Source of the DNA: Streptomyces sp. 35G-GA-8
GTDB lineage: Bacteria; Actinomycetota; Actinomycetes; Streptomycetales; Streptomycetaceae
NCBI RefSeq assembly: GCF_023534745.1
Contig: NZ_JAMHJQ010000001.1
Location: forward strand, 566,110-630,109
Reading direction: 5' to 3'
Length of the DNA stretch: 64,000 nt
Part shown: positions 17,319 through 25,191 of the stretch, one piece after another
How positions within the stretch are numbered: position 1 is the stretch's first letter
How the letters are laid out: each line of letters opens with the position of its first letter
Translations under genes and position numbers: made by a program
Notes under the pieces: generated by a model
Told to the model about the DNA's origin: nothing
Database searches by the model: none
The model's input: only the letters and a program-made list of their open reading frames with translations

Positions 17319-19279
17319 CGCGCTCTCCGGCCTGGCACGCCAGGGTCGACACCGACGGGGCGGTGGGCTCCGGCTTCCTCATCTCCGACCGTACGGTGCT
17401 GACCTGCGCCCATGTGGTGGCCGGCGACCGGGCCTCGGTGGTCTTCCCCGGCGCCCCGGGGCTCGCCCCCGTACCGGCCAGGGTCGTCGTACGGCCAGAC
17501 GCCTGGACGGGCGGGGACCGCGACCCGGGCGATCTGGCCGTCCTGGAGCTGGCCCGGCCGCCGGGCCTCGCCCCCGCGGCCTTCGCCCCGCTCGACGCGC
17601 CGTACGCCTCGCCCGCGCCGAAGCTGGTGGCGTACGGCTTCCCCTACGGATACGGCGAAGAGGGCGTCCAGAGCGAATTACGCTCCGTCTCCAGCCAGTT
17701 GATCCGCGACGAGTGGGCACAGCTGGGTGGCTGGCGCGGTTACGGGCAGGAGACCGACCACGGCTTCAGCGGCGCCGCCGTGATGCTGGAGGGCACCGGC
17801 ACGGTGGCCGGGATGGTCGTCTCGCACGACCCGGTGAGCCACACCAGCCGGATGATCCCGGCGCGGATCCTCGCGCGGCACTGGGCGCCGCTCGCCGAGC
17901 TCGTCCCCACCCCCGGCTATCCGAGCGAGGAGAAGCGGCGGCTGCGCGAACTGGTGGCCCGCGTCGGCTCGCCCGCGCGCGCCGGGGCCCTCGGCGGACT
18001 GCTGCGCGCCGCCGCAGGACCGCTGGGCGTCGAGCCGCCGCCCGGTGAGCCGGGCAGTCTCTGGGAGGCGGTCTGGTTCCTGCTGTCGGAGTCCCGGCGG
18101 CCGGAGCCGGGAGCGCTGCCGCTCGCCGAGCTCATGGTGCGGCTGGCCGGTCTGGTCGATGACGAGACGCTGGGCGCGGAGCTGCGCGACTGGTCCCGCG
18201 CGCACCGCGCGCGGCACGACCCACCGCCCGTGACGCCGCCCGCGCCGAGCCACAAGACCGTGGGCCTGCTGAGCCACGTGCCACTGACGCCGTCGTACAC
18301 GGCGGACCACACCACATCGCTCGCCGCTCCGCACACGCCCGAGCACGCGGCACCGCACACGGCCGACCACGCGGCACCGCTCGCGGCCGAGCACGTCGTA
18401 CCGTATGCCGCCGCCCCGGCCGTGGTCCCGGTCCCGGGACCGGCCGTCGGGACGCCGCCCGGCCACCCCGCCACCCGTCGCTGGTCGCCGATCCTCGTCG
18501 AGATCAAGCGCAGCGGGGCCGACCGCGGCGCGCTGCTGGTCGAGGTCTCCGCGTACCGCGACGGCGGCCGGCGGCTGGTCGGCGAGAAGCGATTGGCGGA
18601 GCGCGAGGTCCGGGCCTGGGTGCTGGACCGTATCGACGACGCCTTCGCCGAGATCGACACCGAGGGCAGGGAGCTGATCGCGTTCGCCCTGCCGCGCCGC
18701 TGGCTCAACAAGCCGGTCGACCAGTGGAGCGCGCGCAAGGGGATGAGCACACCGCTGGGGTGTGTCGCGCCGGTGGTGGTGATGGACCACGACCGGCGGG
18801 CCAACAAGCGGCTCCAGTTCCGGCTGAAGAAGATGTGGGACATGCTCGACCGGCAGCCGGGCTCGGCCGTCTACGGGGTCAACTGCGCGGGCACCGCCAG
18901 GCCCGAGTGGCTGACCGTACAACTCCAGGACGTGGTGGGCCCGGTGGGGCTGACCAGACCGCCCAGGGGCCCGCGCGACCGGCTGCACACCGCGGTACTG
19001 GACGCCCCGGCCCCGATCGTGCTCTGGCCCCGCACGGGCTGCGCCGACGGCGCGGCGTGCGGCGGCTCCTGCCGGGGCGCCGCGTTCCTGAACGCACTGG
19101 CCGACCAGCTCTCCGTGCTGCCGCCCGGCGATCTGCCCGAGCGGATCTTCGAACTGCGCAAGAGCGCCTTCGGCCACGAAGGACCCGAGCCGCACTGGGC
19201 CGCCGACCTCTCCTTCGTCTGGGAGGATCCGCGGTGGTTCCCCGATGTCCCCCCGCTGAGCACGATGCCGGTCGGCTGA
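17315..19279 (+). CDS. Trypsin-like protease fused to effector-associated domain and VMAP-C
   Basis: 654 aa from GTG 17315. Residues 1-200 are a trypsin domain with His33 (TCAHV), Asp73 (DPGDLAVLE) and Ser152 (HGFSGAAV); there is no signal peptide, so the protease is cytoplasmic. Residues about 203-298 fit an effector-associated domain (EAD), an adaptor that brings effectors to partner proteins. A Thr/His/Ala-rich repeat linker (300-385) leads to a vWA-MoxR-associated C-terminal domain, VMAP-C (387-654; SPILVEIKRSG, DRIDDAFAEID, FALPRRWLN). In related systems VMAP links a vWA protein and a MoxR ATPase to a toxic effector. Codon 122 (17678-17680) is TTA, predicting bldA control. Confidence 0.9.
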   Translation: MTRSPAWHARVDTDGAVGSGFLISDRTVLTCAHVVAGDRASVVFPGAPGLAPVPARVVVRPDAWTGGDRDPGDLAVLELARPPGLAPAAFAPLDAPYASPAPKLVAYGFPYGYGEEGVQSELRSVSSQLIRDEWAQLGGWRGYGQETDHGFSGAAVMLEGTGTVAGMVVSHDPVSHTSRMIPARILARHWAPLAELVPTPGYPSEEKRRLRELVARVGSPARAGALGGLLRAAAGPLGVEPPPGEPGSLWEAVWFLLSESRRPEPGALPLAELMVRLAGLVDDETLGAELRDWSRAHRARHDPPPVTPPAPSHKTVGLLSHVPLTPSYTADHTTSLAAPHTPEHAAPHTADHAAPLAAEHVVPYAAAPAVVPVPGPAVGTPPGHPATRRWSPILVEIKRSGADRGALLVEVSAYRDGGRRLVGEKRLAEREVRAWVLDRIDDAFAEIDTEGRELIAFALPRRWLNKPVDQWSARKGMSTPLGCVAPVVVMDHDRRANKRLQFRLKKMWDMLDRQPGSAVYGVNCAGTARPEWLTVQLQDVVGPVGLTRPPRGPRDRLHTAVLDAPAPIVLWPRTGCADGAACGGSCRGAAFLNALADQLSVLPPGDLPERIFELRKSAFGHEGPEPHWAADLSFVWEDPRWFPDVPPLSTMPVG

Positions 19280-19342
19280 GCCAGGGCGTGTCCTCAAAGT
19301 CCCGCCTGCCCGACGCCGCCGAACCGAGACCTGGAGAACGCG

Positions 19343-20347
19343 ATGCCCCTGTGGCCGGTCTACACCGGAGCCGATGAACCCCACGACGGCATCGGGCGGT
19401 TGCCCGAGCCGCCGCCCTGGCGTGCCTTCAACGGCGGTCCCGTGATCGAGCCGCCCCAGGACGACCCGGCGCCCTCGCCGGACCGGGTGCACCGCGCGCA
19501 GGCGTACCGCGCGACGGAAGAGAGCGTCCAACTGGTCAACGCCGCGCTGTACTTGCGGCGGCCCCTGCTGGTGACGGGTCCTCCCGGCAGCGGCAAGTCG
19601 AGCCTCGCGTACGCGGTGGCGCGGGAGTTGGGGCTCGGTCCCGTACTGCGCTGGAACATCACCAGCCGCAGCGCGCTCGGCGACGGGCTCTACCAGTACG
19701 ACCCGCTCTCCCGGCTCTACGCGGCGGGCCGGGGCCCGGAGAGCGGCGATCCCGAGCACACCAACATCGAGGACCATCTGCGGCTCGGCCCGCTGGGCAC
19801 GGCGCTGCTGCCGTACGAGCGGCCCCGGGCGCTGCTGATCGACGAGATCGACAAGAGTGATCTCGATCTCCCGAACGATCTGCTGAACATCCTGGAGGAG
19901 GGCCAGTACGAGATCCCCGAGCTGGTGCGCGCCGCGCGGACCCGCTCCACCGCGGAGGTGCTGGTCGCCGACGCGGACCGGCTGGTGGCGCTGGAACGTG
20001 GCCGGGTACGCTGCCGCGCGTTCCCGTTCACCGTCCTGACCAGCAACGGGGAGCGGGAGTTCCCGCCGGCGTTTCTGCGGCGCTGCGTCACGCTGGAGCT
20101 GAAGCAGCCCGAGGCGGCCCATCTGGAGGCCATCGTCCAGGCGCATCTGGGCCCGCTCGACGGGCAGGCGCGGGAGCTGGTCCACCGCTTCCTGGAGCGC
20201 GGCAGCGGTGGTGAGCTGGCGACGGACCAGCTGCTCAACGCCATCTATCTGGCGCGGACTTCGGGGCTCGAAGCGCCGACGCGCGATGAGCTCGCGGACC
20301 GGCTGATGAGCTATCTGAGCCGGACGCCGGAACCCGATGACTTCTGA
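19343..20347 (+). CDS. MoxR-type AAA+ ATPase of the vWA-MoxR-VMAP system
   Basis: 334 aa from ATG 19343, with GGAGAA upstream. Walker A is GPPGSGKSS (about 79-87), Walker B ALLIDEIDK with Asp167, sensor 1 VLTSNGEREF, and the arginine-finger region PPAFLRRC. MoxR ATPases remodel or activate vWA-domain partners by ATP hydrolysis. The N-terminal 40 residues are Pro-rich and acidic. The gene follows the VMAP gene by 63 bp and overlaps the vWA gene by 11 bp, placing it in the same operon. Confidence 0.92.
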   Translation: MPLWPVYTGADEPHDGIGRLPEPPPWRAFNGGPVIEPPQDDPAPSPDRVHRAQAYRATEESVQLVNAALYLRRPLLVTGPPGSGKSSLAYAVARELGLGPVLRWNITSRSALGDGLYQYDPLSRLYAAGRGPESGDPEHTNIEDHLRLGPLGTALLPYERPRALLIDEIDKSDLDLPNDLLNILEEGQYEIPELVRAARTRSTAEVLVADADRLVALERGRVRCRAFPFTVLTSNGEREFPPAFLRRCVTLELKQPEAAHLEAIVQAHLGPLDGQARELVHRFLERGSGGELATDQLLNAIYLARTSGLEAPTRDELADRLMSYLSRTPEPDDF

Positions 20348-23300
20348 CCGGGCCTCTGACCGCGCTCCTGAACGGGCGCTCTCCGAACTGGCCGCGCTGC
20401 GGGAGATGCTGACGGCGGCGGGTGGTGACCCGCCGACCGGCAGGGAACTGGCCGAGGTGCTGTGGCTGGCGACTCATGTACAGCCCGATCCGGAACCGGA
20501 CGCCGAGCCCGAAACCGCCGCCGAAGCCGAGCCCGAGGACATTTTTCCGCCGCTCGGGCCGAACACCGCCGCCTGGCGCATGGCCATCTCCCACGGTGCT
20601 CCGCAGAGCCCGGATCCCGGGGGGATCGGGGTGTCCCGGGGGACGCGGACTCCCCCGGGACGGGCCATGCCGCACGCGGGTTCCGGCGATTCCCGTTCCC
20701 CGGACCACGCCGACGACATGATCGCCCTGCACAGCCGGGCGGTGCCCCCGCGCACCGAACCGGCTTCGCCCTCCCCGGCTCCGGACGCGCGGACCGAAGT
20801 GCTCGCCCCCGCCCCGCCGATGATCTCCCATCCACTCGCGGTCCAGCGGGCGTTGCGTCCACTGCGCAGGACCGTGCCGTCGCCGCGCGAGCGGGAGCTG
20901 GACGAGACGGGCACCGCGCACCGCATCGCCTCGCTCGGCGCCCGGCGCGGCCGGTGGCTGCCCGAGCTGCGGCCCGCACCGGAGCGCTGGCTCCATCTGC
21001 GGCTCGTCCTGGACTGCGGCCCGACGATGGCCATGTGGCAGCCGCTGGCGCGCGATCTGTACACGGCCTTCGGGCAGACGGGCGCGTTCCGTACGGTGGA
21101 GCTGGTACGGCTCGGCGCGGACGGTTCCGTACCCCCTCGGCAGTGGACCCCCGGGCGGACGATCGTGCTCGTCCTCAGCGACACGATGGGCCCGCAGTGG
21201 CGGCCGGAACTGTTCGCAGCGGCGGGGGACGCGGGACGGCGGTGGTACCGGACGCTGCGGCGCTGGACCCGTGAACTGCCGGTGGCCGTGATCCAGCCGC
21301 TGCCGGAGCGGATGTGGCGGCACACCCCGCCACAGCCGGTGCCGGGGCTGTTCACGGCGGCCGGTCCCGGGGCTCCCACCACCGCGCTGGGCTTCACACC
21401 GTACGACGGCGAGGCACGAGGCATTCCCGTGCCGGTGCTCGAACCGACTGCGGAGTGGCTCGGCCACTGGGCCGGGTTGGTGGCCTCCCCTGCCGGAGCC
21501 GAATTCCCGGGAGCGGCGGCCCTGTTGCCCGCCGGACCGATGGCCGGGCGTTCCGCGGCGCTCCCGGGGGAGGACGGGGCCGGTCTGATCGCGTGGGACC
21601 TGTCGGCGAAGGAGCTGGTGCTGCGCTTCCGCTCGGTCTCCTCCCCGCAGGCGGTCCGGCTGGCGGCCCATCTGGCGGTGGGTCCACCGCACTTGCCGGT
21701 GATGCGGCTCGTACAGGCGGCCATCGAGGAACATCCGCAGCCGCAGCATCTGGCGGAGGTGGTGCTGAGCGGCATGCTCACGGCCGTACCGGGCCCCGCG
21801 GGCTCCTACGACTTCCGGCCCGGCGTGCGTGAACTGCTGCTCGGTGCGCTGCCGCGTACGGGGCTGGCCCACACGGTCGGCCTGCTCGAACGGGTGGGGG
21901 CGGTGATCGAGTCGCGCGCGGGGTCGGCGCGCGGAGAGTTCCGGGCGCTGCTGGCCGGCGGCGGCCCGGCGGGGTACGGCCGGGCGGCGGGCGAACCGTT
22001 CGCGCTGGTGAGCCGGGAGAGCGTACGGCTGCTGCGGGGGTCCGAGCCGGAGAACGGCGAGCGAGTGGTGGCCGGGCGGTACCGGCTGGTGGAGGTCATC
22101 GACCGCGGTGCGTACGGCGCGGTGTGGCGCGCGCGCGACCGGTACCGCACGGTCCTCGTCAAGATCTTCGACCACCCGGGGATGACCCGCGAATCCCTCT
22201 GGGCGATGGCGCGATCGGAGCAGGACTCCGCCACCTGGCTGCGGCACCCCGGCGTGGTGAAGCTTCACGAGAGCGGCACGGACAGCGGCGTCGCCCACCT
22301 GGTCAGCGAGCCTCTGGAGGGGAGCACCCTTCGCGAACTCATGGTGAAGAACGGCCGCCGTCCGCTCCCCGTGGGCGAGATCATCGGTATCGCGTCACAG
22401 GTGCTCGATGTGCTGTCCTATGCCGGAGCGAAGAACGTCCGGCCGGAGCCGCCTTCCCTGACCAACATCGTCCGGCTGCCGGACGGCACGGTGAAACTCC
22501 TCGGCCTCGGGGCCGCTCATCGGGACGACGAGGCCTCCGACGAGCTCCATGCCGTGGGCCGTGTGCTGTTCGAACTCGGCACCGGCCTCGACCCCACCGC
22601 CACCGCGCAGGCCCCGCGACCGCTGCGACGGCTGCCCCCCTCACTGGAGGTGCCGATCCTGAATCTTCTCTCCGACGTCCCCGAGACCCGCCGACGCGGC
22701 GCCGACGCGCTGAGGTCGCGTGTACCGGGGAGCACATGGCAGTACGGCGTACTGGGGCCGCTGAGGGCGGTACACGGCGGGCGCGACCGTACACCCGCCT
22801 CGCCCGCGGGGCGGATCGTCCTCAGCCGACTGCTGCTGGCGGGCGACGAGCCGGTGTCCGGGGAGGAGTTGGGCCTCGCTCTGGGGAGCGCGCGATCGCC
22901 GTGGGACGAGACCCTCGTCACGGATGTCCTCGATGTCCTGCTGGACGACGGGCATGCCGTGGAGGGACCCGACGGGGCCTACCGTCTGCGGCTCGAAACC
23001 GAGTTGGACCTCTCCGTCGCGGCACGGCTGGCCTCCGACGCGCGTCGCGCGGCGGAGGCGGGCGAGACCGGGCGTGCCGCCGGGCTGTACGAGGCGGCGC
23101 TCGGGCACTGGTACGGCGAGCCGCTGGAGGGCGTCGAGGGCGCCTGGGCGAAGCAGGAGCGTGCGCGACTGCGCAGGTGGCAGCGCTCGTTGGAGGCCGC
23201 GCGCGACGCGCTGCCGGAGCCGGGCGCGACAACTCCGCCGCGGGCCGCGCCCCCGCAGCAGGCCATGCTCCCGCAGCAAGCCATGATCCCGCAGCAGACC

Positions 23301-23999
23301 GCGCCCCCGCCCGAGACCGCCGCCCCACCGGAGGCTCCACCTCCGGACGTCCAGGGCGACGATGTCCACCTCTCCATCGGTGGCGCCGAGTTGTGGGGTG
23401 TCCCCCAGGACACCCGTACCGAAGCCTCGCTGGTCTTCGTCCCCCGGCTCCGGCGGGCGTGCCGGGAGGCGTTCGGCGATCCGGGCGTCTTCGAGGAGCG
23501 TGGCACCGCCACGGTCCCGGACGCCCTGCTCCGGGTCACTGCCGCACCGGAATACACCCTGGCCCAGGTGCTCGACCGGCTCACCGACCCGTTCGCCCCG
23601 ACCCTCACCGAGGGGATGTCACGCCTGCTCTTCCCGCTGCCGGTGACGCTGACCATCCATCTCCACTCCGGGCCGCCCGACCCCCTGGCCCTGGAACTGG
23701 AGCGGAAGTCCCCGGCCCTGGGATCGCTGGGCGGCCTGGGGTTCGGGAGGATCGCCATGACGCTGGGGCTACGGGACGACCTGTACCGGCGCGCCGGGGC
23801 GCCCGAGGGCTACCTCCCCTTCGACACGGCGGCCGAGGACGGAACCACCCATGTCGTCTGGTACCGAGTGATCCACTACGCGCCGCCCAAACCCCCCGCC
23901 CGGCCCTCCTGGTGGCGCCGTCTCCTCGGCGGCGATACCGCCGAGGACGAGAACCCGGAGAGCCGGGGGAATACCGAAAGGCCGCCGGACAGGCCCTGA
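20337..23999 (+). CDS. Giant vWA - pseudokinase - AfsR-like (wHTH/BTAD) protein, SAV_2336-like
   Basis: 1220 aa, cytoplasmic. A disordered Pro/Glu-rich region (1-190) precedes a vWA-like domain (about 215-540) with the metal-site segment LVLDCGPTM at Asp226, partly degenerate against Asp-x-Ser-x-Ser. Residues 582-800 resemble a Ser/Thr kinase lobe (YRLVEVIDRGAYGAVWRARD; Lys609 in LVKIF), but the catalytic HRD and DFG motifs are missing (KNVRPEPPSLTN, LLGLGAAH), so it is probably a pseudokinase. Residues 801-960 look like the winged-helix plus BTAD region of AfsR/SARP regulators (YGVLGPLRAV ... LYEAALGHWYGEPLEGV). Residues about 1008-1180 are a domain I do not recognise. It would be the vWA partner of MoxR and VMAP. 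It ends 8 bp from the convergent brkB-like gene. Confidence 0.85.
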   Translation: MTSDRASDRAPERALSELAALREMLTAAGGDPPTGRELAEVLWLATHVQPDPEPDAEPETAAEAEPEDIFPPLGPNTAAWRMAISHGAPQSPDPGGIGVSRGTRTPPGRAMPHAGSGDSRSPDHADDMIALHSRAVPPRTEPASPSPAPDARTEVLAPAPPMISHPLAVQRALRPLRRTVPSPRERELDETGTAHRIASLGARRGRWLPELRPAPERWLHLRLVLDCGPTMAMWQPLARDLYTAFGQTGAFRTVELVRLGADGSVPPRQWTPGRTIVLVLSDTMGPQWRPELFAAAGDAGRRWYRTLRRWTRELPVAVIQPLPERMWRHTPPQPVPGLFTAAGPGAPTTALGFTPYDGEARGIPVPVLEPTAEWLGHWAGLVASPAGAEFPGAAALLPAGPMAGRSAALPGEDGAGLIAWDLSAKELVLRFRSVSSPQAVRLAAHLAVGPPHLPVMRLVQAAIEEHPQPQHLAEVVLSGMLTAVPGPAGSYDFRPGVRELLLGALPRTGLAHTVGLLERVGAVIESRAGSARGEFRALLAGGGPAGYGRAAGEPFALVSRESVRLLRGSEPENGERVVAGRYRLVEVIDRGAYGAVWRARDRYRTVLVKIFDHPGMTRESLWAMARSEQDSATWLRHPGVVKLHESGTDSGVAHLVSEPLEGSTLRELMVKNGRRPLPVGEIIGIASQVLDVLSYAGAKNVRPEPPSLTNIVRLPDGTVKLLGLGAAHRDDEASDELHAVGRVLFELGTGLDPTATAQAPRPLRRLPPSLEVPILNLLSDVPETRRRGADALRSRVPGSTWQYGVLGPLRAVHGGRDRTPASPAGRIVLSRLLLAGDEPVSGEELGLALGSARSPWDETLVTDVLDVLLDDGHAVEGPDGAYRLRLETELDLSVAARLASDARRAAEAGETGRAAGLYEAALGHWYGEPLEGVEGAWAKQERARLRRWQRSLEAARDALPEPGATTPPRAAPPQQAMLPQQAMIPQQTAPPPETAAPPEAPPPDVQGDDVHLSIGGAELWGVPQDTRTEASLVFVPRLRRACREAFGDPGVFEERGTATVPDALLRVTAAPEYTLAQVLDRLTDPFAPTLTEGMSRLLFPLPVTLTIHLHSGPPDPLALELERKSPALGSLGGLGFGRIAMTLGLRDDLYRRAGAPEGYLPFDTAAEDGTTHVVWYRVIHYAPPKPPARPSWWRRLLGGDTAEDENPESRGNTERPPDRP

Positions 24000-24007
24000 C
24001 TACGGCT

Positions 24008-25174
24008 CTAACTTCCCTGTCCGTCCCCGCCCTTGTCACGGTTGTCCCGAGTCCCGTGCAACCCCGACCTCATCCGCGACTTGAGATCGTCGGGCGGCAG
24101 GAACCTGGACCATCGCTCCGGGAACTCCGAGGGCATGTCCGGATCGGTCACATCGTCGTCCTGCGGCCCTTCCTGCCCCTCCATCCCGTTCGTACGGGCC
24201 ACCAGCTCCGCCGCCTGGGCGGCGCGCAGCCGCTCGTTGGCCGCCCGCGCCGCCGCGGTGGCGACCGATGGCCAGACCCGGTCGATGGCGGCGTTGACCG
24301 CCGCGCCCACCAGCACCGCGAACGCGGAGACGCCGATCCAGAGCAGCACGGCGATGGGGGCGGCGAGGGACCCGTAGATCGTGGGGCCCTCGACCGCGTT
24401 GGAGAGATAGATCCGGAGCAGGAAGCTGCCGAGCACCCACATCCCCAGAGCGACCAGACCGCCGGGAAGGTCCTCGATCCAGCGGGAGCGTGCCGGTACG
24501 GACACGTGGTACAGCGTGGTGAGGAAGACGATGGAGAGCAGGATCACCACGGGCCAGTAGAGGATGCTGACGACCTCCGTGCCCCAGGGGATGAGCTCGA
24601 CGACCCGGTCGGGGCCCACCACCGCGAGCGGCAGCACCACCGCGCCGATCACGATCGCCACGAGATACAGCAGGAAGGCGAGCAGCCGGGTCGCGACGAT
24701 GCCGCGCCGGCCGTCGAGCCCGTACATCACGGTGATGGTGTCGACGAAGACATTGACCGCGCGGGAGCCGGACCAGAGCGCGATCGCGAAGCCGAGCGAG
24801 ATCACATCGGGCCGCCCGCCGTGCGTGATGTCCTTCAGCAGGGGTTTGGCGATCTCGTCGACACCTCGCTCCGAGAGCACCGTACCGGCCGCCGAGAGGA
24901 TGTTCTTCTCGATGGAGGCGACGGTGGTGGTGTTGGTCCAGTCGTCCACATAGCCGAGCAGCCCGATGAGGCCGAGCAGCAGCGGGGGCAGCGAGAGCAG
25001 TGTGAAGAACGCCGCCTCGGCCGCGAGCCCCAGGATGCGGTACTCGATGCACGAGTTGACGGTGTCCTTCAGCAGCAGCCAGGCCATCTTCCGTTTGGAT
25101 ACGTCGCGATAGAGGACTCGGGCCCGGTGGAGTCGACCCGCTGGTCGCTCGGGTGTTTCTTTTGCTGCCTGCAC
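24008..25174 (-). CDS. YihY/virulence factor BrkB-family membrane protein
   Basis: 388 aa if begun at GTG 25174. Six hydrophobic segments match the family core: AAFFTLLSLPPLLLGLIGLL, VISLGFAIALWSGSRAVN, TRLLAFLLYLVAIVIGAVVL, an ILYWPVVILLSIVFL segment, LVALGMWVLGSFLLRIYL and APIAVLLWIGVSAFAVLVG. The 85-residue C-terminal tail is polar. Function in bacteria is unproven; the name stems from an old serum-resistance report. AAGGAGG lies immediately against the GTG, too close for normal use; the next Met is codon 30, so the start is uncertain. Only 17 bp separate it from the divergent acyl-CoA dehydrogenase. Confidence 0.88.
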   Translation of the reverse strand: MQAAKETPERPAGRLHRARVLYRDVSKRKMAWLLLKDTVNSCIEYRILGLAAEAAFFTLLSLPPLLLGLIGLLGYVDDWTNTTTVASIEKNILSAAGTVLSERGVDEIAKPLLKDITHGGRPDVISLGFAIALWSGSRAVNVFVDTITVMYGLDGRRGIVATRLLAFLLYLVAIVIGAVVLPLAVVGPDRVVELIPWGTEVVSILYWPVVILLSIVFLTTLYHVSVPARSRWIEDLPGGLVALGMWVLGSFLLRIYLSNAVEGPTIYGSLAAPIAVLLWIGVSAFAVLVGAAVNAAIDRVWPSVATAAARAANERLRAAQAAELVARTNGMEGQEGPQDDDVTDPDMPSEFPERWSRFLPPDDLKSRMRSGLHGTRDNRDKGGDGQGS

Positions 25175-25191
25175 CTCCTTACCGTATCGGC

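Noticed and set aside
18280-18420. Regular repeats in the trypsin-VMAP gene considered as a CRISPR-like array
   Set aside because: The units are short, in frame and encode a His/Ala/Thr linker; there are no spacers.
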